A DNA stretch of 64,000 nt from Lineus longissimus (taxonomy: Eukaryota; Nemertea; Pilidiophora; Heteronemertea; Lineidae): the NCBI RefSeq assembly GCF_910592395.1, contig NC_088321.1:6574001-6638000 (forward strand). Direction: 5' to 3'. The notes under the pieces are model-generated. The model ran no database searches and was not told the origin of the DNA. It was given only the letters and a program-made list of their open reading frames with translations. A program made the translations under genes and the position numbers. Below are positions 34,473 to 45,951 of the stretch, piece after piece. The first letter of the stretch is position 1; each line of letters starts with the position of its first letter.

Positions 34473-34646
34473 ATGAATAATTCAGAAAATGAGGAAGGTT
34501 ACGACCGCGATAATGTTGTAATTAATGATGCGGGCGACGGAAATGCAGGTTCAGCCCAAGAAGATATGAACATGAATTTAGGCTCAGGGCCCGGGCATAT
34601 TTTGCCTGAAAATAGGCCGGAGTACCGTGGCGCATCAGTAGTATAG
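34473..34646 (+). pseudogene. Start of gag-like ORF, truncated
   Basis: An ATG-initiated frame of 57 codons, Asn/Gly/Glu-rich (MNNSENEEGYDRDN...), lies 130 bases after the primer-binding site, where gag should start. It ends at a TAG at the junction with Polinton-2. Too short to confirm a family. Confidence 0.4.
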
Positions 34647-34654
34647 AAAACCCA

Positions 34655-34800
34655 CTCCTGGCCCTTAGGTCATTTCGAGTCACAATCAACCTAGGATAAC
34701 TCAGTCAACTCTACTAACACAACTCTGACTCAATTATCCTACTACGATACTTTCCAACAACTCTGACTCAAACAAACCCCATTCTTGACTCTGACTAAAG
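34655..34800 (+). repeat. Subterminal repeat array of Polinton-2
   Basis: Several copies of AACTC(A/T)GTCAA, CTCTGACTCAA and GACTCTGACT lie in the first 150 bases. They correspond to the AGTCAA array of Polinton-1. The terminal-repeat gene expected inside this arm is missing: PolB sequence begins by about 34930. Confidence 0.5.
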
Positions 34801-34929
34801 AATCCCACAGCTCACAAAATGTCATAAATGTCATAATTTTCATAAAATCAAAAAATCAAAATTTTACTAATTTCATAATTCCACAAGAATTATATCATTA
34901 TAAAAATGTAATAAAAAATCCACAAATTA

Positions 34930-36951
34930 TTAAAAGTTTGAAAAAGTAAACTTTCCAGCATCTGAACATGACATTGTGATATTTGAAAAGAATAATCCAG
35001 ATATTGGAATTAATGTATATTATAATTATTTTGAGACATTATCAGAAGAAGAACTTGTAATGAAAAAGGAAATATTAGGCATGCCAGAATATGTTATTTC
35101 ACCATTATATATTTCTAAGAAAACAGATTTACCAAATGAAAATTATATTAACTTATATCTTCAAACAGAACAGTCAGATAAACCATTAGAAAAATCAACT
35201 GACATTTATGAAAGAAAATCACATTATATGTGGATAAAGAATTTATCTGCTCTTATCACAGCTCAATGTTCTGACAATGATAAACATCAAGCATCGATTT
35301 GTAACAGATGCTTAAAAGTTTTCAGAGATCATAAACTCAAATCAGGCCAAAAGATTTCAGGAAAATATAAACTTGAAAACCATCTAGAAGAATGTAAAAA
35401 ATATGAATGTGTCAAACAAGAATTCCCACAATGCCCTTATAACAAACTGAAATTTTAAAGCAAATCAAAAACATCTATTTGTGATTGTAGCTGATTTTGA
35501 ATCTACTCTAAAAAAAGTGGAAGAAAAAGACAAAAAAACTGAACAGTATCAAAAACATATTCCAAACAGCTTTAGTTACTACATTATGCCAAACCCAGAT
35601 CTGTTTCCAAATGCAGAAAACAAATTAGTTTTTGCTAGTCAAGAGTGTGATGATCAAGATGTAGCAAAAACATTTTGTGAAACATTAGAAAAAGATAGAC
35701 TTGATATATATGACAAATATTTCAAAAATCCTAAACCTAAACCAACTTTAAAAGGACAAGAAAAACTTGATTTTGATAAAGCTGAATTATGTTATATCTG
35801 TAATGAAAAATTCACATATAAAAATTATAAAGTTTTAGATCATTGTCATTTCACTGGAAATTATAGAGGTGCAGCTCATAATAACTGTAATTTAAAATAC
35901 ACAGTTCCAGATTTTATCCCAATTTACTTTCACAATCTATCTGGATATGACTCACATTTGTTTGTTAAAGAATTAGGTGGTAATGTATCTGTGATTCCAA
36001 ACAACGAAGAAAAATATATATTTATGACAAAACATTTACAAGTGCATAATGGGTCAAATCAAGCAGTCAAATTTGATATGAGATTTCTTGATTCATACAG
36101 ATTAATGCAATCTAGTTTAGACAAACTTAGTCAAAACCTAAATAATTCTCAAATGAAACATGTGTCAAAATTCTTTAAAAATGAAAAATTTGAATTAATG
36201 ACTAAAAAGGGAGTTTATCCATATGACTGGTTTGACACAATTGATAAATTTGAAGAAACTGAATTACCAGCAAAAGAAGATTTTTTTCTCAAAATTAAAT
36301 GATACTAATATCACTGATGAACAATATCAACAAGCACAAACAATTTGGAAAGAATTTAATTGTCAAACATTCAGAGATTATCATGAATTATATTTAAAAA
36401 CTGATGTATTGTTATTAGCAGATATCCTTGATAATTTTAGAGAGCTTTGTTTAGAAAATTATGATTTGGATCCTGTCTTGTATTATACATGTCCAGGATT
36501 ATCATGGGATGCAATGTTGAAAATGACAAATGTTGAATTAGAATTATTGACTGATTCAGACATGTATATGTTTTTTGAAAAAGGAATCAGAGGTGGAATT
36601 TCAATGATTTCAACCAGATATGCTAAGGCTAATAATCCTTATATGAAAAATTATAATCCTGAGGAAAAATCAAGTTATATTATGTATTGAGATGCTAATA
36701 ATTTATATGGTCAAGCAATGTCAAGTAAATTACCATACAAAAAATTTAGATGGATGACTCCAAAAGATCTAGAAAATTGGGAAAAGAAAGCTTGTACACT
36801 CGAAGTTGATTTGGAATATCCAAAAAAAATACACAATCTTCATAATGACTATTCGTTAGCTCCAGAACATTTGAATGGAAAATTAATCCCAAATTTAAAT
36901 AACAAAGACAAATATGTAATACATCATACTACACTTAAACACTATTTATTA
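34930..36951 (+). pseudogene. Polinton-2 DNA polymerase B, 5' part, broken
   Basis: Homology to the Polinton-1 polymerase begins at FPASEHDIVIFEKNNPDIG, so the N-terminal SAP-like half is absent. Segment 34976-35458 holds the zinc region (ICNRCLKVF ... HLEECKKYEC). Segment 35481-36302 holds ExoI IVADFEST, the endonuclease VII-like CYICNEKF...DHCHFTGNYRGA and ExoII NLSGYDSHLF. Segment 36223-36690 holds ExoIII ELYLKTDVLLLAD. An in-frame TGA at 36688-36690 stands directly before motif A (DANNLYGQAM), and the last segment runs to 36951, where T1 interrupts it after HTTLKHYLL. Frame changes near 35465 and 36290 add to the damage. Confidence 0.88.
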
Positions 36952-37863
36952 GGTACGCGTACATCCGGCGATAATCGCCTTATTGCAGTGATCCACATTT
37001 TGGTGTAGAGGCGTAAAAACTTGCTTGCGGTGCGCGTCATTAGTTTGCGTTTAAAAGTCGCATATGAGGAGTAACCAGAAAACGCGGATAATGATGACGT
37101 AGTTCACACTAAATCCAGCAGCCTCGAATTAGAAAAATTTCATTCCGATTTCTAGAAGTGAATGGATTTTTCGTTCGAAAATTTTAGTCATCAAAAACAT
37201 CGTTGAAAAGCCTCAAGGTATGTATTAATAGTTTTGAAATTACTATTTTTCGTTTTTTTATATATTTGTCGGTATGTGTGGTAAATATGAGTGAAATCAA
37301 ACCATTCGCACATACTTTTTTAAGGCAACCAAATTTTTGTGTCCTCGAGAAAAATAAAAAAAATGTCCTGTTTTCTCACTTGAGATGGCACGCAATCACA
37401 GCCATTCACGAGCTTTTCAAAGTAACCCTAAACAATTATTCGTGGATTAAACGATGTATATAAATGTATTTTATTGATTTTGAGTATGTTTTGTGAAAAT
37501 TATTGCTTAGGGACATCGATGGTGAAGGATTTTGATGGGTATTTTTTTTACGGAAGATGGTGGCCAATCTGAGATTTTAGGTCACGTGACCCAGATCTAG
37601 CAATGTGATTGGCTGTTTCCAATGTTTGTAAACAAAAGTAGCCATGTGCTTTTTAGAAGTCCTTGTTTACTATATGTTTTTGTGGATTTCTGCAGGAGTT
37701 TTTGCATTATTGGTGAAGATTTTTTTCCAGCATTAATTATATTTTATTCCAATGTTAAATACTTTTATTTTAGAAGTAAATGTTGTTTTTTTTCAATGAT
37801 AATATGGTGTAATTATTTTTTTCTCATTATTTTTTTTAAATATTTCCTTTAATTTTTCAGAAG

Positions 37864-40800
37864 ATGCCAGCAGCAAAAAAAAGGAAGCTGGCCCTTCCAG
37901 CGACAGTTGGGAGAAAAAGAAAATATCTCATGGACAATTTTAACGAGTTACCGGATGAACGGAATGATTTAAAGAATGGTCATGTCCTTCTTCAGTTTGT
38001 AACCTATGACAATTCAATAACAAAGACTGTCAAGGCAATTACCAAAAAACTTCCAGGCGAAATCCTTCAAAGCCACTTTCAGTCCCTGCTGAACAAGGAA
38101 AAGAAATTAAATAATGTTTCTCGTGAGCCAGTCAGGGAAAAGTATGAAACCCTTTGTAAACAAGTGTTTGATCCTGCTCCGAGCGAGACAGGACCTTCTA
38201 CAGGTAACTATATTTATTGTCTCAGTTTTTGAAACTTTTCAGCAGGTTTCAATACAAGTATAGACTTGTATTTTTGATAATCTCATTTACAATTTTAAAA
38301 TATATAAACCTCAATGAAATACAAGAGAATAGTGATTATCATAATATTTATTTACTTTATATCTAAGCTACAAATATTTCAATACAGTTAGTAAAAATGT
38401 TGTATACTATTTGTATCTTATTTTCAGAACCAGACATGCCAGAATGTTCCAACCAAGAGCAACCAGAGGGTGAACCAGAGACCTGTGATGCTGAACCTTC
38501 CCTGAATACCAGTATATTTTTGAGTAAGTTTTTCATTACCATGATTTTTAAACAGAATCTCTTAACAGATGTAAAAGAAATTCAATGTGTGTAATTGAAG
38601 TGAGTGAACACTTGAGAAAAACAAGTGCTACACTTTAGTCCAGTAGTTTTATCTCCTGTATAGTGTATACAGTTTAATTTTGCTCCTCTACTATACTAGC
38701 TGACATGACATTGTCTGGCTTAGGATACAAAAATATTAAAAATGAATTAATTCTTTTTTTCAGGTCCAGGGCAAGTTGCTACCGTACCCCAGCCAGGAAC
38801 TTCAGATTCCTCCATTAAAAAGAGACTGCCTAAAACGCCTGGATCATCTACGTCATTACGCTTGTCTCCATCTTCATCAGTTCGTTCTTCTGGTCGCCTC
38901 CAAGGGACACTTACGCCGAGGAAACTAAAGCTGAAACGAAGGTTAGATTTCGCGCAACTAACGAAAATTGCTGTTCAGAAAAAGTACAGAGATCAAGTGA
39001 CTAAATTACGTCGTGAAATTAACTATCAATACATGCACCAAGTGAAGTATCTCCACCAGGAAATCAATCGTAAAAAAATGTCCCTCATAAAAAAAGATCA
39101 AAAGATCAAACGCCTCAGATTGCAATTTTCTAAGACAGCATTAGGAAAGGAACTGACAGCCACAAAACTGAAACTAAAAAATGCTAAACGCAAGGGCAAG
39201 AAGTGTACAAAAAGAAACAAATCTCAGGATTCCTCTTATTATGCGGATATTCAGAAACTAAGGGATGAACTCAGTGTAAAAAATGCCACAATACAAGAAT
39301 TGGAAAATGAGAAGCTCTATCTAGAAGAAACAGTGGACTCTTTAAAATCAGACGCAAGTAATTTACAAAAACCAGGGAAGACGTATTCATTGGAAATGAG
39401 GCAGTTTGTTTATGACTGTATAGTAAATAATGTGCCGACAAAGAATATTCCCATCCTTATTCAGAAATTTGCTATGAGATCTGGTATACACCTTGATAAT
39501 GTGCCTCACAGGAGTACTGTGGAAACGATGGCTCGAGAGTTGGGAGTAGTTTCAGACTTTCAGGCAGCTGAAATGCTAATTGAAAATAAAGATCTCACTC
39601 TTGGATTTGATGCTACAACACAGGAAGGTGTTCATGTTAATAGTATTCATGTGACGAGTCCAGCATCATGCCAAGTTCTTGCAGTTGATCAGTTAGCTGG
39701 TGGTACAGCTGAGGACTACGGGGTTCATATTAAAGAAAGCATTGAGTGCCTGACTGATGTTTACTGCCAATTTTACTCCGCAGATTTTTCGGAAAACCGA
39801 AAGAAAATATTGCAGAGTATTTCTAATACGATGACAGATAGGGCGGCAGTGAATCATGCCACAATTCAGCATCTGGAATTATCTCGGAGAAAGTCGTTAA
39901 ATGAACTGAATTGTCACCTGCACCCATTGGACACAATTGCAAGTTCCATGAGGTCTACATTAAAGGCTCTTGAACCCGGGGACATCAATAAAAAGCTCTG
40001 GGGTCACGAGAGCATCAGCCATCAAATAGTCCTTGCCGTAAATAAGTTTAGATATAAGGATGGTCGTGGTGATCCGAAAGGTTTTACCACCTACTTGGAT
40101 AAAGCTGGCCTGCCAAGGGGACTTATTCCACGCTATCGAGGGAACCGGCTCCACATCCTGTTTCACATATGTGGTCAGCTCCATTCTAATCGTGACTTTT
40201 TGAAACTTTGTTTTCAGAAGGAGTTGTTAGCTGTGGGGGTCTTCAGGACAGCCTCAAGCAAGACTTTTTAAATGCATGTGCTAAAGTTGAAATTCAGATT
40301 CTCGGACTCCTTGGTAAGCTGCTCTCTGGTCCATGGATGACAACATTTTACACGTCAAGCAACTCTCAAGTTAGCCATATTGATGGGATTGGTATTGTGA
40401 AGGATGTTGTCAGTGTTTTGAGAAAGTACTCTTCCCAACCCATGGATACACTGTCAGCCAAGACTGACTTCTTTGGAAACGAGCTGAAGAGCACTGATTC
40501 AGTTCTATGCAAATTACAAGAAAAACCTGTGGATGAAGCTTTGTTCCAGACAATGATGGCAGCTTGTCTCTCAAAAGCAGTGGATGTGCTTGAGAGGCAG
40601 TACCAGAGGTATTTCAGTGCAGATATTTCTGATAAATTGAGGAAAGAAACAGAGTCGGCTCGCTGCCATAATATAGATGCTGAGGCAATTATGGGCATGT
40701 TTAGTGCTGCGAAAAACCGTGCTCCCAATGCTACAATGTGTTATTTGTCCTGCAGGATCCGGGCTCAAAAGAACAAAGTCACTGACTACCTGGATAGTCT

Positions 40801-41296
40801 GGAACCTGAAAAAAGGAAAAAAATAGTTGAACTTTCTGTGAAATTGGGTAGGAAACACAGACTGAAGAAGTGCAAAAGACATGCAGAAATCAAGGCAGAG
40901 ATTTCAAAACGTTTGGCAAGCAAAATACAAAAGAAAAAATCAGTAGATAGAAAGAAACTGGATCGGGTTCTGAGAACTTGTGTTAAAGAGTCTTTGGACA
41001 TTGCTCAGCAGCCGGAATTTGGGGACATTGAACTTGATGTTCTTCGAGGTGTCAATGATATCTTGGCTGGCAAGATCATTGGCCACCAGATTTCACATGT
41101 CTGGTATGATGAGGACACAGAAGTGAAAGTTGTGTATTCTGGGAAAATTGAAAAACTCTTAAAACGGAATGGGGGAACATACCGCATTGGATATTGGCAA
41201 GATGGAGAAACTTATGAGGACGATGCCGAGGATTTTGACATTTCCAAGTATTCTCTGGCCATTGATGTGATCTGTGGGGACTTGATAATATCATAA
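37864..41296 (+). CDS. T1 protein: putative DNA transposase, three exons, one frameshift
   Basis: Exon 1 (37864-38203) ends at CAG|GTAACT, exon 2 (38428-38523) lies between TTTTCAG| and |GTAAGT, and exon 3 starts at 38764 after TTTTTTCAG. Both introns are phase 1 and joining keeps the frame open into the long ORF at 38862. Exon 3 encodes a basic coiled coil (about 38940-39360), then LTLGFDATTQEGVHVNS, GGTAEDYGVHI, TDRAAVNHATIQHL, SLNELNCHLHPLD and YRGNRLHILFHI. The acidic residues in conserved blocks suit a DDE-type nuclease, and similar uncharacterised proteins are multicopy in invertebrate genomes, but I cannot name the superfamily. The frame changes near 40205 and continues to 41296, ending in a Tudor/chromo-like part (EKLLKRNGGTYRIGYWQDGE). 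Confidence 0.65.
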
Positions 41297-41790
41297 AAAG
41301 GACTGTGTGTACATTGTAAATAGGTAAGAATGGCATTTTTAGACTCTGTTTATATTTTGAATAGGTGAGAATATTTGCAATGCAAATAAGGTGAAATAAA
41401 CACTAGTTTGTGATTTATTTAATAAGTATATGTGTCTTTTGTTTGAAAATTTCAAATTAAAATTTCAGATTGAGGGTGTATTGTAACAGGTATTGCACTG
41501 GAAACAGTTGCAAATGGTTGTGTTTTAGAAAGGCTTTCTTCACTGAAAATTTTATCAAAATCCATTGAATAACAAAAAAGTTATGACACTTTGAAGTTCA
41601 AAACTACTCGGAAAGGTCACAACTTTTTATGACTTTCCTATTATAAAACAATACCATAATTAGGCCCGTTTCCTGATCTATTAATTACCATAACTTTTTT
41701 ATTAGTTGAGGTATCACAGTGATCTATATATCATTTTAAAGCATATTCAGCGCTCTTTCTAATGATACTAAAACTGGGCTAATATCTTCA
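41297..41790. other. T1 3' region, non-coding
   Basis: AT-rich sequence with AATAAA signals (for example near 41395-41425). Nothing else recognised. Confidence 0.4.
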
Positions 41791-41792
41791 GT

Positions 41793-42686
41793 TTGAAAAT
41801 TCATAGAGGAATTTCCTATCAAGAAAAGGATTTTCTCGAACCATATATTGACCTCAATACAACATTAAGATCTAAAGCCAAAAATACCTTTGAAAAAGAT
41901 TTCTTTAAACTAATGAACAATTTAGTATTTGGCAAGACGATGGAGAATATTCGATTGAGACAAGATATCACATTATGTACAAATGTCAAACAGCTTGAAA
42001 AGAAACTCAGTCATCCAAATTTAAGAAAATCAACGATATTCAATGAAAACTTAGTAGCTGTTCATAAACAAAAAGGATTGTTATATTTTGATAAACCCAT
42101 TTTCGTTGGTCAAGCTATACTTGATATTTCAAAAACAATTATGTATGACTTTCATTACAATTACATGTTGAAAAAATATCCTGAAGCTAAACTACTTTTC
42201 ACAGACACTGACTCACTCATGTATCATATTGAAACTAAGGATTTTTACAAAGAAATTATTCCAGATGTCAAAGAGTATTTTGACACTTCAAATTATCCAA
42301 AAGATCATTTCCTATTTTCTAATCAAAACAAAAAGGTTTTAGGAAAATTTAAAGATGAGAGTGATGGAAAACCAATTACAGAATTTGTAGGATTAAGACC
42401 TAAGTTATATGCTTATAAAACTGAAAAAGATGAAGCAAAAAGGTGTAAAGGTGTCAAAAAATGTGTTGTAGACAAGTCAATCACATTTCAAGATTATTAT
42501 CACTGTAATTTTAATAAAGAAGATATAAATAGAAAAATGAATTTATTCAGATCTCATAAGCATCAGATTTATACGGAATGTGTAGAAAAGGTAGCATTAA
42601 GTAGAAAAGATGATAAAAGACATATATTGAAAGATAATATTCATACGTTAGCTATTGGACATTATAAATTAGAAACTAAAAAATAA
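41793..42686 (+). pseudogene. Polinton-2 DNA polymerase B, 3' part
   Basis: The frame resumes with the segment before motif B (KDFFKLMNNLVFGKTM), then motif C LLFTDTDSLMYHI and the thumb (EFVGLRPKLYAYK, CKGVKKCVVDKSITFQDY, HQIYTECVEKVAL). It ends HTLAIGHYKLETKK with TAA at exactly the point where the Polinton-1 polymerase continues into the primase. So Polinton-2 carries no fused primase. This 297-codon stretch has no internal stops. Confidence 0.88.
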
Positions 42687-42714
42687 ATTGAAAGGATATA
42701 CCCTACAAAATAAA

Positions 42715-43750
42715 TGAAATGGCCAGGGCCATTGTGCTCACCTCATGTGGAGGAAAGATGGATAAAGAGCATGGTATTGTGTCATGTAGTGTTAGGTTTG
42801 ATGTAGGTCCAAGCAATTACAATTTCCCCAAAATGGCCAATTTACAGTACATTCGACCTCTGTGACCTTGAAAAAGTAGGTCAAATCAAAGAAGACCCGG
42901 GTGACACATTGAATGGTTGTTAGAAGTAGATGTACCTATGATATAAAATTGGTGCCAATCAGGCAAGTAATACTAGGAATAATGGCATTTTGAAGAATTT
43001 ACGATTTGGCCCCCTCCTGGAGGCCAAGCGGCAAATCAGATCGCACCAAACTTCGGTACCTGAGACCACCTGACCAAGGGGTACATGTGTACTTAATTTG
43101 TGATCAATAGTCATTGCAGTTAAGAAACGTGCCATAGTTACGGCCTGACGGCCAATTTACGCCATTTGACCTCTGTGACCTTGACAAGAAGGTCAAATTA
43201 AAAACCTGTGTGACATATATTGTATGGCGGTTAGATGTACCCATGATATCAAATTGGTGGCAATCGGGCAAGAAGTTAAGGAATAATCAAATTTTTAAGG
43301 TTTTTGGATTTTGCCCCCTGGTGGTCAAGTGGTGAATCATATTGGACCAAACTTCGGTCCCTGAGATTACCTGACTAAGGGGTAAATGTGTACCAAATTT
43401 GGGATCAATAGTCATTGCAGTTTAGAAACGTGCCATCGTTACATCCTAACGGCCAATTTACACTATTTGACCTCTGTGACCTTGAAAAGGAGGGCAAATC
43501 AAAAACCCGGAGGATATATGACGCACCTTTGCTAGAAGTACCTACCATATTTTTTTCAAAATTTCCCGACTACTATTAAGGGAGATATTGCATATTTTCA
43601 CTTTTAACGTTTGGCCCCTGGTGGCCAAACCATGAAACGAATCAGACCGAAACTTGGTCTCCAAGGTGTCATTACATAAGGGTACATGTGTACCAAGTTT
43701 CAACTCAATAGCTCTAACAGTTACGAAACGTGCCCTGCTAACGGACGACG

Positions 43751-43827
<77 letters not shown>

Positions 43828-43880
43828 ACGACGGACGCCACGGTATGGGATAAGCTCACCTCTGCTAAGAGGTGAGCTAA
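42715..43880. mobile_element. Helitron-like/HINE-type non-autonomous repeat with microsatellite
   Basis: The segment opens with AATGGCCAGGGCCATTGTGC and GCTCACCTC, and closes with the hairpin GCTCACCTC-TGCTAA-GAGGTGAGC followed by CTAA. Inside are three diverged copies of a roughly 310-base unit (near 42840, 43150 and 43450; each has GACCTCTGTGACCTTGA and a GGACCAAACTTCGGT-like block) and an (ACG)n microsatellite. A terminal hairpin next to CTRR and a tandem-repeat plus microsatellite core are typical of Helitron-related non-autonomous families of marine invertebrates. It lies between PolB and the fibre-like gene. Confidence 0.55.
43741..43835. repeat. (ACG)n microsatellite
   Basis: About 30 near-perfect ACG/GAC triplets. 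It generates Arg-, Asp- or Ser-runs in all frames, none of which is likely to be coding. Confidence 0.95.
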
Positions 43881-43940
43881 AAATTAGAAATTTTATAAAA
43901 TATGGCAATTTTAAAATTAGAAATTTAATAAAAAAAGATA
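43877..43940 (+). repeat. Polinton-2 intergenic box, short variant
   Basis: TTAGAAATTTTATAAAATAT-GGCAATTTTAAAATTAGAAATTT: the flanks match the boxes at 54819, 55187, 57264 and 59157, but the GGGGACCCCC core is missing. The fibre-like gene starts directly after it. Confidence 0.6.
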
Positions 43941-43946
43941 AAATAA

Positions 43947-44302
43947 ATGAACATATGTATGATACAAAATGAAACAGATATAAATAATGAAATTTTAACA
44001 CAATATAACGATAATGTTGAAAATATCAACCTCGAATTTTCAGAAGTAAATAAAAAAATAGATAATACAGAAGAAACATTAACGTTACTAGATGAAAAAA
44101 CAATTGACAACAGAAGTCAGATATCTCAACTAGGGTTAAGCATAAAATCTTTTAGTGACGATATTTTAGTTGTACACAATAGATTTAATGTGCAAGATGC
44201 TGAAGTTACAAATCAAATGGATCAATTTGAACAAAAATTAAATACGTATACGAGGGTTATAGCATTAGATATAAACTCTGATGATTCACTTATGTTTTAT
44301 GA
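43947..44302 (+). pseudogene. Polinton-2 fibre-like protein, 5' part (interrupted by T2)
   Basis: The first 118 codons form a long coiled coil (ENINLEFSEVNKKIDNTEETLTLL is typical) aligned to the start of the Polinton-1 protein at 3127-3615 (ENINLEFDSINTQI), then begin the beta-rich domain (DINSDDSLMFYE). T2 sequence follows from 44308. The 3' part is at 53509-53773. The coiled-coil shaft is longer than in Polinton-1. Confidence 0.6.
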
Positions 44303-44349
44303 AAAAACACAGCTGTTTCAGCTAAGCCTAAACATGACATCGAAATGAT

Positions 44350-45951
44350 CCATCCCCAGCACAGGCCTGCTGCCCAGTGATTGGCCAGCCCAATAAGCGT
44401 GTATCACCTTTATGTATCATTGGACCCTCGCTGCATCGCAATACACATTTCGTCTGAAGGGTAAAATGTGTTGGAGTGATTCAAAACATGCGCGCAATCC
44501 TGTAGACGTTCTGCTAAAAGATACGTCGGCTTTGATTGGCTCATTGGCTCTGTCACATGCCATGCCACCCGGCTACAAACTTGCATGAAATTCCGATCTG
44601 AATTGACGAAACCGCGACGATTTGCGGTGTTTTTATTGATTTTTCAACAAGTTGCAGATTTCGGAATTTCATCAAACTAGATGACCAGGTAGGCATAATA
44701 TCACACATCATAAATACCCCCGCCGTTTGACAAATCTCAATTCAGTTTCGTGCAAAATCGTGCGCATATTCAGACATTTCGAGAACTTCGATCTGCTCCG
44801 AATCAAGATGGCCGGCATGCAGACTGAGATTAAGACGGGGTGTCAAGTTTATCTTACAACATCGGATTCCCTTGATCGTTTATTTGTAAAATGAGTTACC
44901 TTCAATATTAATTGATATCGTAACTTTGATTAGTTTCCATTTTTAAATGTTAGTTTGCTGTATTTATGCAGACATTTGCATTTGAAACCCGGGGGCATGA
45001 ACATTGTCCAGTCTTAAGTGTGTTGGTCGAGTCTATTGCGCTGATAGAGGTGCGGCTTGGGTGGAAATATAAATAAGTCAAAATTTTGGGCAACTTGTAA
45101 CCAAAACATGAGTTAGTACTTATTGTAGTCTATGTGGAAAACATATTCAGGGATGTTTTTGATAAATCTGGTCTTCAAACTTTCAAACCACGGATTTTTT
45201 TCGGTATATGCTAAATCTTATCACCCTTGGCCAAAATGGACTTGCCCTTTGACCTACACTTTGGGTTTGTTTTGAGTTTTCTGTCAGGGTGATGCTAAAT
45301 CAGTGTCTTGTGTTGATTTCGTGCATGTATAAAGCATTGCTCAGTGACTACATTGTAAGATATGTCTGACTCTTACATATATTGACGGAAGCCCTTTTTA
45401 AGCATTTATTGAAAGAACACAATTGATCAGTACACAAGGTTGTGTTGTTAGTAGGGAGTTGCAGGAAGGCTGAAAACAAAACTGTAAAATTCTTTACGGG
45501 GTACCCCTACCAGACTTGTTTTGTTTTATAATGTGTAGTCTTTCATGTTCCTTATCCGTGGCTGCCAGGTGTGCCGGTCATCCTTGAGTTACTAGATTTT
45601 CCTTTTTCTTTAATTTCAGTTGGTTGTGTACCGTTCTCAACTTGCTCTGGCTCTTAACTTCGAGAGTATTTCAAACAACGTCCGTACACATACCGTAACC
45701 TTCTGGATTCGAGGTCCATCCTGAAATTATGTGGTTGCGTGGAGAGTAGGCCTACTACATCCGCCCAGATCAGTGATCTACTACAAAAAGATTAGTGGTA
45801 AGTGATGGTACTCTAAATTGTAATTGACTCTGCACTAGAAATTAGAATGCCGTTGATTGATGCATAAGGCTTGTTTGATATCGATGGATTAGAATTCCCC
45901 AGAAGACGTGTAGTATAAGTTTTTAGTACATCCTGGTCTTCTTGGCTTGCA
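44350..45951. other. T2 5' non-coding region
   Basis: No ORF with family signals. Possible splice sites occur (for example TTTAATTTCAG near 45620 and a GTAAGT near 45798), so an upstream exon is possible but cannot be shown. Confidence 0.35.

Larger units (their letters stand above)
36952..41790 (+). mobile_element. Transposon T1 inserted in the Polinton-2 PolB gene
   Basis: PolB homology stops at about 36951 and resumes at about 41793 with IHRGISYQEKDFLE, so some 4.8 kb are inserted. The insert encodes one spliced gene and has its own 5' region (36952-37863) and 3' region (41297-41790). I find no clear inverted repeats at the two junctions and no certain target duplication. The class of transposon is not assigned. 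Confidence 0.75.

Noticed and set aside
43542-44001. Open frames with long Arg, Ser or Asp runs
   Set aside because: They arise from the (ACG)n microsatellite.
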